Assembly (NCBI RefSeq): GCF_024362365.1
Contig: NZ_CP101464.1
Location: 1,426,001-1,490,000 of the forward strand
Length of the DNA: 64,000 nt
Source: Janibacter sp. CX7
GTDB taxonomy: Bacteria; Actinomycetota; Actinomycetes; Actinomycetales; Dermatophilaceae
Direction: 5' to 3'
Below are positions 52,212-60,887 of this stretch, in pieces. The first letter of the stretch is position 1, and each line of letters begins with the position of its first letter. A program made the position numbers and the translations under genes. The notes below the pieces were generated by a model. That model was not told the DNA's origin and searched no databases. It saw nothing but the letters and a program-made list of their open reading frames with translations.

Positions 52212-53897
52212 GTGGGACATGTCGACATCGCCGGTGTCAGGTACGAGCTCTCGGACGGGCGCGTGCTGCTCGACGAGGTCTCCTTCCGCGTCGGCGAGGG
52301 CGCCAAGGTCGCCCTCGTCGGGGCCAACGGCGCCGGCAAGACGACGCTGCTGCGGATCGTCACCGGGGAGCTGACTCCGCACGCCGGGTCGGTCGCTCGC
52401 ACCGGTGGGCTCGGGATCATGCGCCAGCACGTCGGTGCCGGTCTGGGGGAGCGGCCCACGGTTACCGACCTGCTGATGTCGGTGTCTCCCAAGGCGGTTC
52501 GCGAGGCGGCCGCCGAGGTCGACCGCCTCGAGCTGGCCCTCATGGAGATCGAGGACGAGCGCACCCAGATGCGCTATGCGACGGCGCTGTCCGACTTCGC
52601 CGATGCGGGCGGCTACGACCAGGAGGTCGTCTGGGACGTGTGCACGACGGCCGCGCTGGGCGTCCCCTTCGAGCGCTGCAAGTACCGCGAGCTGGCCACG
52701 CTCTCCGGGGGCGAGCAGAAGCGGCTCGTCCTCGAGTACCTGCTGCGCGGGCCCGACGAGGTGCTGCTGCTCGACGAGCCGGACAACTACCTCGACGTTC
52801 CCGGCAAGATCTGGATGGAGGAGCAGATCCGCGCCTCCGACAAGACGATCCTCTACATCAGCCACGACCGTGAGCTGCTCGCCAACACCGCCACGCGCGT
52901 CGTCACCGTCGAGCTCGGGACCGCGGGCAACCGCGTGTGGACCCACCCGGGCGGCTTCGGGACCTACCACGAGGCCCGCCAGGAGCGCTTCGCCCGCTTC
53001 GAGGAGCTGCGCAAGAGGTGGGACGAGGAGCACGCGAAGCTCAAGGCGCTCGTGCTCATGTACAAGCAGAAGGCGAAGTACAACTCGGACATGGCCTCGC
53101 GCTACCAGTCGGCCCGCACCCGGCTCGAGCGCTTCGAGCAGGAAGGGCCGCCGAGCGAGCAGCCCCGCGAGCAGAAGGTGACGATGCGCCTGCAGGGTGG
53201 TCGGACCGGCAAGCGCGCGGTCGTGTGCGAGCGGCTCGAGCTCACGGGGCTGATGCAGCCCTTCGACCTGGAGGTCTGGTACGGCGAGCGGGTCGCGGTG
53301 CTCGGGTCCAACGGCTCGGGCAAGTCGCACTTCCTGCGCCTGCTGGCTGCCGGCGGCAGCGACCCGGAGGTCGACAACCTCCCGGTCGGCGAGGCCGTCA
53401 TCGAGCCGGTCGCGCACACGGGACGGGCCCGGCTCGGTGCGCGGGTGCGCCCCGGGTGGTTCGTCCAGACGCACGAGCACCCCGAGCTCATCGGGCGCAC
53501 CCTCCTGGCGATCCTGCACCGGGGCGACGACCACCGATCGGGTCTCGGGCGCGAGGCCGCGAGCCGGGTCCTCGACCGCTACGAGCTGGCCCACGCGGGG
53601 GAGCAGACCTTCGAGTCGCTGTCGGGCGGGCAGCAGGCGCGTTTCCAGATCCTGCTCCTCGAGCTGTCGGGCGCGACCCTCCTCCTCCTCGACGAGCCGA
53701 CCGACAACCTCGACGTCGAGTCGGCCGAGGCCCTCGAGGAGGGCCTCGACGCCTTCGCCGGCACCGTGCTCGCCGTGACCCATGACCGGTGGTTCGCCCG
53801 AGGCTTCGACCGCTTCCTCGTCTACGGGGCCGACGGGCGGGTCCGGGAGACCGACGGCCCGGTCTGGGACGAAGGGAGGGTCACCCGCGCTCGGTGA
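52212..53897 (+). CDS. ABC-F family ATPase
   Basis: Cytoplasmic protein of 561 residues with two ABC ATPase domains and no membrane part. Domain 1: Walker A GANGAGKTT, signature LSGGEQKRL, Walker B LLLDEPDNYLD. Between them is a charged coiled-coil linker (about 255-330; RKRWDEEHAKLKALVLMYKQKAKYNSDMASRYQ). Domain 2: GSNGSGKSH, LSGGQQARF, LLLDEPTDNLD. ABC-F proteins act on the ribosome as translation factors or antibiotic-resistance proteins; which applies cannot be told here. GTG 52212 is about 10 nt after GGGGGAGG. It ends in a terminator that overlaps its stop codon. Confidence 0.9.
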   Translation: MGHVDIAGVRYELSDGRVLLDEVSFRVGEGAKVALVGANGAGKTTLLRIVTGELTPHAGSVARTGGLGIMRQHVGAGLGERPTVTDLLMSVSPKAVREAAAEVDRLELALMEIEDERTQMRYATALSDFADAGGYDQEVVWDVCTTAALGVPFERCKYRELATLSGGEQKRLVLEYLLRGPDEVLLLDEPDNYLDVPGKIWMEEQIRASDKTILYISHDRELLANTATRVVTVELGTAGNRVWTHPGGFGTYHEARQERFARFEELRKRWDEEHAKLKALVLMYKQKAKYNSDMASRYQSARTRLERFEQEGPPSEQPREQKVTMRLQGGRTGKRAVVCERLELTGLMQPFDLEVWYGERVAVLGSNGSGKSHFLRLLAAGGSDPEVDNLPVGEAVIEPVAHTGRARLGARVRPGWFVQTHEHPELIGRTLLAILHRGDDHRSGLGREAASRVLDRYELAHAGEQTFESLSGGQQARFQILLLELSGATLLLLDEPTDNLDVESAEALEEGLDAFAGTVLAVTHDRWFARGFDRFLVYGADGRVRETDGPVWDEGRVTRAR

Positions 53898-53904
53898 CCC
53901 TCCC
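53874..53904. terminator. Bidirectional terminator overlapping the ABC-F stop codon
   Basis: GGGAGGGTCACC (53874-53885) and its complement (53893-53904) form a 12-bp stem with a 7-nt loop. The TGA stop is in the right arm. The convergent acyl-CoA oxidase-like gene ends 9 bp further. Confidence 0.75.
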
Positions 53905-53912
53905 GCCCCGGT

Positions 53913-55847
53913 CTAGAAGCTCGCCAGGTCCGCCATCATCTCCGTGGTCAGCCAGTGGTCGGGGATGCCGAAGCCACCGACGAGCGTCGCCGCGTGGGGC
54001 CGCAGCTCGCCGCACAGCTCGTTGACGCGCGCGACGACCCCCTTCGACTGGCTGGCACTCAGCCGACCGTGCTCGATGAACCAGGCGCGGTTGGCCTCGA
54101 CCGTGCTGAAGACGAAGAGGTCGCACACGAGGTTGAGCAGGTCGCGACCGGGACCGTCGGGGGCCTCCTCGATCGCGGTGACGAAGGCCTCGAGCGCGAT
54201 CCGGTCGATGTGCGCGCGGGCCGACTCGAGCAGGTGGTCCTGGGCCTCGTTGAAGACCCGGAAGGAGTCGGCGCCCTCCTCGCCGGCGCGGCGCAGGCGC
54301 ATCGCGAGCGTCTCGGTGAGGTGCGACTCGCGGTCCTCGAAGAAGGCGAGCTGACCGCCGCGGTCCTCGAGCGCGTTGTCGCCGTCCTTGCCCGGGGCGC
54401 CGGAGATCAGTCGCTGGATGATCGACCCTCCGATGGTGTGCTCGATGACCGAGGTCGTCACCTGCCGGGCGCCGAAGAGGATCGCGCCTCGGGTGTCGAG
54501 CTCCTGGAAGTCGCTCTTGTAGTCGGTGAGCATGCCCTTGGCGAGCAGCTGCAGCAGCACCGTGTTGTCGCCCTCGAAGGTCGCGAAGACGTCGGTGTCG
54601 GCCTTGAGGTCGGCGAAGCGGTTGAGCGCCATGTAGCCGGCCCCGCCGCACGCCTCCCGGCAGGCCTGGATCGTGTCGTTGGCGTGCTCGGTCGTGATCG
54701 CCTTGAGCCCGGCGGCGCGCGCCTCGAGCTCGCGCTGCGAGGACTCGTCGGTGATCTCGCCGGTGCTGATGTCGGCGAGCTTGCCGGTCAGGGCGTTCTG
54801 CGCGAGGGCCAGCGCGTAGGACCTCGCGAGCCGGGGCAGGAGCTTGCGCTGGTGGGCCCGGTAGTCCATGACGACGACCTCGTGCTCGCCGTCGGGGTAG
54901 GTGAACTGCGTGCGCTGAAGGCCGTAGCGCACCGCGAGGGTGAGGGCGCTGCGGGTGGCCGCACCGGCGCCGGCGGCGACCGTCACCCGGCCGCGCACGA
55001 GCGTGCCGAGCATGGTGAAGAAGCGCCGGTTGACGCTCTCGATGGGCGAGGAGTAGCGGCCCTGGTCGTCGATGTCGCCGTACTTGTTGAGCAGGTTGGC
55101 GCGGGGGACGCGCACCTGGTCGAACATCAGCCGGCCGTTGTCGACCCCCTTGAGGCCGAGCTTGGTCCCGCAGTCGCCGATCGTCACGCCGGGCATCGGC
55201 TGGCCCGATTCGTCGCGCAGGGGGACGAGGACGCAGTGCACGCCGTGCTGCTCCTCGCCGACGACGAGCTGGGCGAAGACCGCGGCGAGCCGGGCGTCGC
55301 GGGCGGCGCCGCCGATGTAGTCCTTGCGGGCAGCGGGCGAAGGGGAGTGCACGACCAGCTCGTCGGTCGCGGGGTCGTAGGTCGCCGTCGTGAGGATCGA
55401 CTGCACATCGGAGCCGTGACCGGTCTCGGTCATCGCGAAGCACCCGGGCAGCGACAGGTCGGCCATGCCGGGCAGGTACTCGCGGTGGTGGCGCTCGGTG
55501 CCGAGGTTGGCGATGGCCCCACCGAAGAGGCCGAACTGCACGCCCGCCTTGACGAAGACCGACAGGTCCCCGTGGCCGATCATCTCCAGCCCGGTGACCG
55601 AGGCCCCGACGTCACCCGTGCCACCGAGCTCGACCGGCAGGGTCGCCCGGACGAGCTCGCTGTCGGTGAGGGCGGTGACGAGCTCCAGGGTGCGCGCCCG
55701 GTGCTCCTCGAGGTCGAGGCGCAGGTCGGGCTCGGCCACGGGGAAGCGCGGGTCCGCTCGCAGCTGCTGACGGATCGCCTCCCACCGACCGTCGAGGACG
55801 GCGCGGATCTGCTCGGCGACGGGGTCCTTGGTCTGCTGGGCGCTCAT
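53913..55847 (-). CDS. Acyl-CoA oxidase/dehydrogenase family flavoprotein
   Basis: Protein of 644 residues, the size and layout of acyl-CoA oxidases, not the usual ~380-residue dehydrogenases. CFAMTETGHGSDVQS is the flavin-binding strand, RGRVTVAAGAGAATRSALTLAVRYGLQR the central helix, and DVFATFEGDNTVLLQ carries the probable catalytic glutamate. A ~200-residue C-terminal helical domain follows. It would introduce the first double bond in acyl-CoA degradation; whether oxygen is the acceptor is unknown. The start is uncertain: ATG 55847 or 55856, both with weak Shine-Dalgarno boxes. The 112-bp spacer behind it holds nothing clear. Confidence 0.87.
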   Translation of the reverse strand: MSAQQTKDPVAEQIRAVLDGRWEAIRQQLRADPRFPVAEPDLRLDLEEHRARTLELVTALTDSELVRATLPVELGGTGDVGASVTGLEMIGHGDLSVFVKAGVQFGLFGGAIANLGTERHHREYLPGMADLSLPGCFAMTETGHGSDVQSILTTATYDPATDELVVHSPSPAARKDYIGGAARDARLAAVFAQLVVGEEQHGVHCVLVPLRDESGQPMPGVTIGDCGTKLGLKGVDNGRLMFDQVRVPRANLLNKYGDIDDQGRYSSPIESVNRRFFTMLGTLVRGRVTVAAGAGAATRSALTLAVRYGLQRTQFTYPDGEHEVVVMDYRAHQRKLLPRLARSYALALAQNALTGKLADISTGEITDESSQRELEARAAGLKAITTEHANDTIQACREACGGAGYMALNRFADLKADTDVFATFEGDNTVLLQLLAKGMLTDYKSDFQELDTRGAILFGARQVTTSVIEHTIGGSIIQRLISGAPGKDGDNALEDRGGQLAFFEDRESHLTETLAMRLRRAGEEGADSFRVFNEAQDHLLESARAHIDRIALEAFVTAIEEAPDGPGRDLLNLVCDLFVFSTVEANRAWFIEHGRLSASQSKGVVARVNELCGELRPHAATLVGGFGIPDHWLTTEMMADLASF

Positions 55848-55959
55848 GCTTCGCATGCTCGCAGATCCCCGGGCGCGGCGGGCGCCGAGCCGATGGTGAC
55901 CGCGTCACGTCGACGCCGAGCCAGACGTCGCACGACCCTAAGGAAATGCGGTCGGCAGC

Positions 55960-57378
55960 TCACACCTCGACGGCCTCGAGCTCCCGATCCGTCGCAGGCA
56001 GGCGAGAGAGCGCCAGCGCGGCGAGCAGGGCCGAGCCGGCGCAGATGCCCCACACGACGAGGTAGCCCGACAGGGGCGCGTGCCCCTCGGTCGGGTCGGA
56101 GATGCTGCCCGTGGACGCCAGGGCCACGGCGAAGAGCGCCGAGGCCAGGCAGCCGCCGACGGTCTTGGTCGCATTGGTCAGGCCCGCCGCCTCGGCCGTG
56201 CCCCCGTGCGTCGAGGCCGCGGCCGCGGCGGCCGGGAGCGAGGCGACGAGGGCCCCCGATCCCAGGCCGGCGATGCCCATGGCGAGCATCGCGTGCGCCA
56301 GCGCGTCGTGCAGCGGGATGAAGGTCGCGTAGCCGACGGCGACGAGCACGGCGGCCCCGACGAGCATGCCCCGCACCCCGAGACGACGGGCGGCGAAGGG
56401 GGACAGCAGCGCCCCGACGGCCATCGCGACGACGTAGAGGCCGATGAGGTTGGCGATCGCCGCGGCGTCGACGCCCAGTCCGTAGCCCACCTCCGCGGGG
56501 TCGGTCCGGGCGAAGGTCGACAGGGGGATCTGGGCGCCCAGGACGCTCATGCCGAAGAGGGCCGCGGCCAGCTGCACCGGCCACATCGTCGGGGTGGCGA
56601 GGGCGCGCACGTCGAGGAGCGGCGAGCTGCTCACCATCTCGACGCGGACGAAGAGCCACATCACGGCGCAGCCGAGGGCCACGAGCAGCCAGGCCGGGGG
56701 ACTGTCCAGGCCCTGCAGGCGCACCACGACGAGCCCACCCAGGACGAGCAGCAGCCCGGTGCTCAGCAGCGCGGTGCCGACGAGGTCGAGGCGGCCGGTG
56801 GCCGGAGCCGACTCGTCGCGCACTCCGAGGAGGATGGCCACCAGGGCGATCGTCGTCGCGGCGGCGGGCACGGCGAGCAGTGCGGTCATGCCGAGGACCG
56901 GCTGGAGCGCGCCGGCCCCCAGCGCGCCGGCGATGACGCCGACCTCGAGTGCCATGACGAGGAGGGCGGCGCCGCGCCTGACGAGCGCCGGGCGGTCGGG
57001 GTGCTCGCGAGAGCGCTCGTGGAGGATCGCGATCTCCATCGGGAGCCAGACGGTGTAGGCACCCTGGATCGCCCAGCCCACGAGGAAGGTCCAGAAGCCG
57101 GGGGCCAGGGCCACGACCCACCCGCCGACCGCCGTGATCACCGTCGCGACGACGAGCACCCGACGGTGACCGTGCAGGTCGCCGAGCCGGGAGAGCACGG
57201 GCACCGCCAGCGCCGCGACGATGAGTTGGGCGGCCTCGAACCAGTTGACATCGCCGTCGGCGATGCTCAGGTGGTCGGCGATGTCGCTGTAGATCGGCGT
57301 GTAGTAGCCCTGCAGGATGCCCGAGGCGATTTCGACTGCGGCGAGGAAGCCGACGATTCGCCAGATCGTCGGGCTCAC
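55960..57378 (-). CDS. MFS transporter (DHA2/EmrB-like)
   Basis: Membrane protein of 472 residues with 12-14 helices. The loop LGDLHGHRRVLVVAT after TM2-3 resembles the MFS signature G-D-xx-G-RR, and GVIAGALGAGALQPVLGMTALLAVP is the motif-C region of drug/H+ antiporters. The start is GTG 57378, overlapping the upstream M20 peptidase stop by 4 nt (GTGA), so the pair is coupled. Export of a peptide, acyl-amino acid or drug is possible; the substrate is unknown. Confidence 0.88.
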   Translation of the reverse strand: MSPTIWRIVGFLAAVEIASGILQGYYTPIYSDIADHLSIADGDVNWFEAAQLIVAALAVPVLSRLGDLHGHRRVLVVATVITAVGGWVVALAPGFWTFLVGWAIQGAYTVWLPMEIAILHERSREHPDRPALVRRGAALLVMALEVGVIAGALGAGALQPVLGMTALLAVPAAATTIALVAILLGVRDESAPATGRLDLVGTALLSTGLLLVLGGLVVVRLQGLDSPPAWLLVALGCAVMWLFVRVEMVSSSPLLDVRALATPTMWPVQLAAALFGMSVLGAQIPLSTFARTDPAEVGYGLGVDAAAIANLIGLYVVAMAVGALLSPFAARRLGVRGMLVGAAVLVAVGYATFIPLHDALAHAMLAMGIAGLGSGALVASLPAAAAAASTHGGTAEAAGLTNATKTVGGCLASALFAVALASTGSISDPTEGHAPLSGYLVVWGICAGSALLAALALSRLPATDRELEAVEV

Positions 57379-58745
57379 GTCGCCGGGCCCGTCGCGTCGA
57401 CCCCGCCCAGCCCGTCGAGCAGCGCCCGGTACCAGCGGACCCCGTCGAGGAAGTCCGCGACGCCGAGGCGCTCGTCGTAGGAGTGGATCGCCTCGCGCTG
57501 CTCACCGCTCATCCGGAAGGGCGCGAAGCGGTAGACCCGGTGGCAGATCGTCGTGAAGTGCCGGGAGTCGGTCGCCGCGTACATGACGTAGGGCACCGGC
57601 ACCGCGTCGTCGAAGACGGTCGTGATCGTCCGCTCGAGGAGGGCGAAGGCCGGGTCGTCGACGGGGGAGAGCGGGCTCGGCTCGTGGGCGTCGGCCACCT
57701 CGACGTCGATGTCGGACCCGACGACCCGCCGGATCCGGTCGGTGGCGTCCGCGGTGGTCTCGCCGACCGCGATGCGCAGGTTGAGCCCGGCGACGACGGA
57801 GGTGGGGCTGACGTTGATGGCCGGCGACCCGGTGAGCGTCGTGACCGCCACGGTCGTGCGGGCCAGTGCGGCGGCCTCGGGGCCGGCGGCGACGAGCAGC
57901 CGGGCAAGGGCACCGGGGAAGCGGTCGGCGCGCTCGACGACCGGTCGCAGGGGGCGCGGCAGGTGCGGCGCGAGACGCCGGAGCATCTCGAGCGTCGCGG
58001 GGGAGACGTGGGCCGGGAAGGGGCGGTGCTCCAGTCGGGTGATCGCCGCGGCCACGCGGGCGGCGGGACCCCCCTTCGCCGGTCGCGAAGCGTGACCGCC
58101 GCGGCCGCTGGCCGTGAGCCGAAGGGAGAGCACCCCCTTCTCCGAGACGCCCACGACCCCGAGGGGCCGCGTGACCCCGGGGAAGGCCTCGGAAGCGACG
58201 GCTCCGCCCTCGTCGAGGACGAACCAGGGGCGTACGCCCCGCTCGCGCAGCGTCTCCACGGCTCGACGGGCGCTGCTGCCCATGACCTCCTCGTCGCTGC
58301 CGAAGGAGAGCCACACGTCGCGTGCGGGCCGCTGCCCGTCGGCCAGGAGGGACTCGACGGCGGCGATGACGGCGACGAGCTGGCCCTTGTCGTCGAGGGT
58401 CCCTCTGCCCCAGATGACGCCGTCGACGACCTCGGCCGCCAGCGGCGGGTGCGTCCACAGGCTCTCGTCGCCGAGCGGGACCACGTCCATGTGGGCCATG
58501 AGGACGACGGGGTCGGCGGTGGCCGTCGGCGAGGTCGGGTCGGCGGGCACCCGGATGAGCAGCGCGTGCGGCGGGACGTCGATGACCTCTCCCACCTCGT
58601 GGGTCAGGGGGAAGTGCTCGCGCAGGCGGGAGTGCAGCTCGACGAAGGGAGCGGGGTCGGTCGTCTCCGGGTCCGCGGAGGCCACGGTGGGCAGCCGCAG
58701 GATCTCGCGCAGTGCCGCGACGGGGGCCGCGTCGATGGGGTCCAT
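57375..58745 (-). CDS. M20-family metallopeptidase (carboxypeptidase/PM20D1-like)
   Basis: Zinc-dependent amidohydrolase of 456 residues. MAHMDVVPLG holds the first zinc ligand and the following Asp, GRGTLDDKGQ the bridging Asp, and FGSDEEVMGS the general-base Glu with a zinc ligand. The dimerisation domain follows (GVLSLRLTASGRGGHASRP). The spacing resembles yeast carboxypeptidase S and vertebrate PM20D1, which handle N-acyl amino acids. Coupled to an MFS transporter downstream and 10 bp after a TetR gene, it may act on an exported or imported amide. No signal peptide is seen. Confidence 0.88.
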   Translation of the reverse strand: MDPIDAAPVAALREILRLPTVASADPETTDPAPFVELHSRLREHFPLTHEVGEVIDVPPHALLIRVPADPTSPTATADPVVLMAHMDVVPLGDESLWTHPPLAAEVVDGVIWGRGTLDDKGQLVAVIAAVESLLADGQRPARDVWLSFGSDEEVMGSSARRAVETLRERGVRPWFVLDEGGAVASEAFPGVTRPLGVVGVSEKGVLSLRLTASGRGGHASRPAKGGPAARVAAAITRLEHRPFPAHVSPATLEMLRRLAPHLPRPLRPVVERADRFPGALARLLVAAGPEAAALARTTVAVTTLTGSPAINVSPTSVVAGLNLRIAVGETTADATDRIRRVVGSDIDVEVADAHEPSPLSPVDDPAFALLERTITTVFDDAVPVPYVMYAATDSRHFTTICHRVYRFAPFRMSGEQREAIHSYDERLGVADFLDGVRWYRALLDGLGGVDATGPAT

Positions 58746-58755
58746 GGGCGCGACC

Positions 58756-59439
58756 CTACGCGTCGGTAGGCCGCTTCCAGGCGATCTTCAGACCCGACCA
58801 GGCGAGGTCGGTCAGCTGGGCGGTGACCTCCTCGCGGGAGACCTCGCCCGCGGTGCCGGCGAGCCACGCGTCGGCGCCGGCTCGCACCAGTCCGACCATC
58901 GACTGGCCCCACAGCATCGCGGGGGCCGGGTCGTTGCCGCGCTCGACGAGGGCGGCTGCGACGAGGTCGCTGATCTGCCCCGCCATCCGACCCGTGGCGC
59001 TGGCGGCGACCTCGGCGGCGTTGCCGCCGGTCGAGGTGCCGACGATCGGCGCGGAGACGATGAATCGGTAGACCTCGGGGTCGCGCTCGACGAGCTGGAG
59101 GTAGGCGTCGATCGCGGCGTGGATCACCGAGCGCGGGTCGACGTCGAGCGCGTCGAGCCCGGAGCCGGACCCGCCCGTCCGGCGACCGAGGACCTTGCCG
59201 ATGTCGCGCAGGATGAGCTCGTCGACTCGGGCGGCGACGGCCTGGTAGAGGCCGCGTCGGTCGGTGAAGTGCCGGTAGAAGACCGTTTTGGAGGTGCCGG
59301 CGTCGGCGGCGAGCTCGTCCATGCCGACGGTGGCGCCCCGGCTGCGGATGGTGCGGATCGCCGACTCGACGAGCGCCTTGCGACGCTCCTGACGATGCAC
59401 CTCCCAGCGGGCGCTGCGGCCGTCGGTGGTGTCACTCAC
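58756..59439 (-). CDS. TetR-family regulator
   Basis: DNA-binding repressor of 227 residues. The HTH lies at about 20-65 (ALVESAIRTIRSRGATVGMDELAADAGTSKTVFYRHFTDRRGLYQAV), followed by an all-helical ligand domain (AAIDAYLQLVERDPEVYRFIVSAPIV). The start is GTG 59439. It diverges from the thiolase-fabG4-htdX operon 124 bp away and precedes the M20-MFS pair by 10 bp, so it may control either or both. Acyl-CoA is a plausible ligand from context. Confidence 0.9.
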   Translation of the reverse strand: MSDTTDGRSARWEVHRQERRKALVESAIRTIRSRGATVGMDELAADAGTSKTVFYRHFTDRRGLYQAVAARVDELILRDIGKVLGRRTGGSGSGLDALDVDPRSVIHAAIDAYLQLVERDPEVYRFIVSAPIVGTSTGGNAAEVAASATGRMAGQISDLVAAALVERGNDPAPAMLWGQSMVGLVRAGADAWLAGTAGEVSREEVTAQLTDLAWSGLKIAWKRPTDA

Positions 59440-59445
59440 AAGGCG

Positions 59446-59482
59446 GGACGGTATCAGGGACGAGGAGTACCTGCTACCGTCC
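59446..59482. promoter_or_regulatory. Possible TetR operator and promoter of the thiolase operon
   Basis: GGACGGTA (59446-59453) and TACCGTCC (59475-59482) are perfect 8-bp inverted arms separated by 21 bp in the divergent spacer. GCATAAAGT just downstream is the AT-richest spot and a likely -10. This is a candidate site for the adjacent TetR protein. Confidence 0.4.
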
Positions 59483-59563
59483 GTATCGCATAAAGTCAGT
59501 GGAGGGAGAGGCGGCGCACGACGCCGTCCCCGACTGACACCAACACGACCCAGGAGACCTGTG

Positions 59564-60853
59564 GTGGCTAACAACCTGCCGCGTCGCGCCGCCGTCCTCG
59601 GTGGCAACCGCATCCCCTTCGCCCGCCAGTTCGCCGCGTACGCCGAGGCGTCCAACCAGGACATGTTCACCGCCGCCCTGGACGGGCTCGTCGCCCGCTA
59701 CAACCTCGGTGGCAAGCACATCGACGAGGTTGCCGGTGGTGCGGTCATCAAGCACTCCCGCGACTTCAACCTCGTCCGCGAGGCCGTCCTCGGCTCGGCC
59801 CTCGCGCCGACGACCTCCGCCTACGACCTGCAGCAGGCCTGCGGCACCGGCCTCGAGACCGCGATCCTCGTGTCCAACAAGATCAAGCTGGGCCAGATCG
59901 AGTCCGGCATCGCCGGTGGCGTCGACACCGCCTCGGACGCCCCGATCACCGTCACCGAGTCGCTGCGCAAGAAGCTGCTCAAGGTCAACCGGGCCAAGGG
60001 CGCCAAGGCGCAGGCCCTGGCGCTCACCAAGATCCGCCCGACGGACCTCGGCATCGCCACCCCGGCCAACGTCGAGCCGCGCACCGGCCTGTCGATGGGT
60101 GACCACATGGCCATCACGGCCAAGAAGTGGGGCATCACCCGCGAGGCGCAGGACGAGCTCGCCATGAAGAGCCACCACAACCTCGCCCGCTCCTACGACG
60201 AGGGCTTCCAGGACGACCTCGTCACGAGCTTCATGGGTCTGTCCAAGGACCAGAACATGCGGGCCGACTCCTCGATGGAGAAGCTCGCCAAGCTCAAGCC
60301 GGTCTTCGGCAAGGGTGACGACGCGACGATGACCGCCGGCAACTCGACGCCGCTCACCGACGGCGCGTCCGTGGTGCTGCTCGGCTCCGAGGAGTGGGCC
60401 GCGGAGCAGGGTCTGACCCCGCTCGCGTGGTTCGTCGACGGCCAGGCCGCCGCGGTCGACTACGTCCACGGTGCCGAGGGCCTGCTCATGGCTCCCGCCT
60501 ACGCGATCCCGCGCATGCTCGAGCGCAACGGCCTGACGCTGCAGGACTTCGACTACTACGAGATCCACGAGGCCTTCGCCGCGACGGTGCTCTCCACGCT
60601 CGCCGCGTGGGAGGACGAGGACTTCTGCCGCGAGAAGCTCGGCCTGGACGCCCCGCTCGGGTCCATCGACCGCGACAAGCTCAACGTCAACGGCTCCTCG
60701 CTCGCCGCTGGTCACCCCTTCGCCGCCACCGGTGGCCGCATCGTCGCCGCGCTGGCCAAGATGCTGCACGCCAAGGGCCCGGGCAGCCGTGGCCTGATCT
60801 CCATCTGCGCCGCCGGTGGACAGGGCGTCGTGGCCATCCTCGAGGGCGCCTGA
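59564..60853 (+). CDS. Acetyl-CoA acetyltransferase, FadA2/FadI-like thiolase
   Basis: Thiolase of 429 residues. The nucleophilic cysteine is C93 in QQACGTGLET, and the later motifs are EIHEAFAATVL, SLAAGHPFAATGG (His) and ICAAGGQGVVAILEG (Cys). The internal insert KVNRAKGAKAQALALTKIRP and overall length are those of the FadI/FadA2 group. GTG 59564 is 7 nt after AGGAG; GTG 59561 is also possible. It heads an operon with fabG4- and htdX-like genes, the same set as fadA2-fabG4-htdX (Rv0243-Rv0242c-Rv0241c) of M. tuberculosis. Confidence 0.92.
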   Translation: MANNLPRRAAVLGGNRIPFARQFAAYAEASNQDMFTAALDGLVARYNLGGKHIDEVAGGAVIKHSRDFNLVREAVLGSALAPTTSAYDLQQACGTGLETAILVSNKIKLGQIESGIAGGVDTASDAPITVTESLRKKLLKVNRAKGAKAQALALTKIRPTDLGIATPANVEPRTGLSMGDHMAITAKKWGITREAQDELAMKSHHNLARSYDEGFQDDLVTSFMGLSKDQNMRADSSMEKLAKLKPVFGKGDDATMTAGNSTPLTDGASVVLLGSEEWAAEQGLTPLAWFVDGQAAAVDYVHGAEGLLMAPAYAIPRMLERNGLTLQDFDYYEIHEAFAATVLSTLAAWEDEDFCREKLGLDAPLGSIDRDKLNVNGSSLAAGHPFAATGGRIVAALAKMLHAKGPGSRGLISICAAGGQGVVAILEGA

Positions 60854-60887
60854 GCCTTCCCCGCACCGACTCAAGGAGAACACCCAC

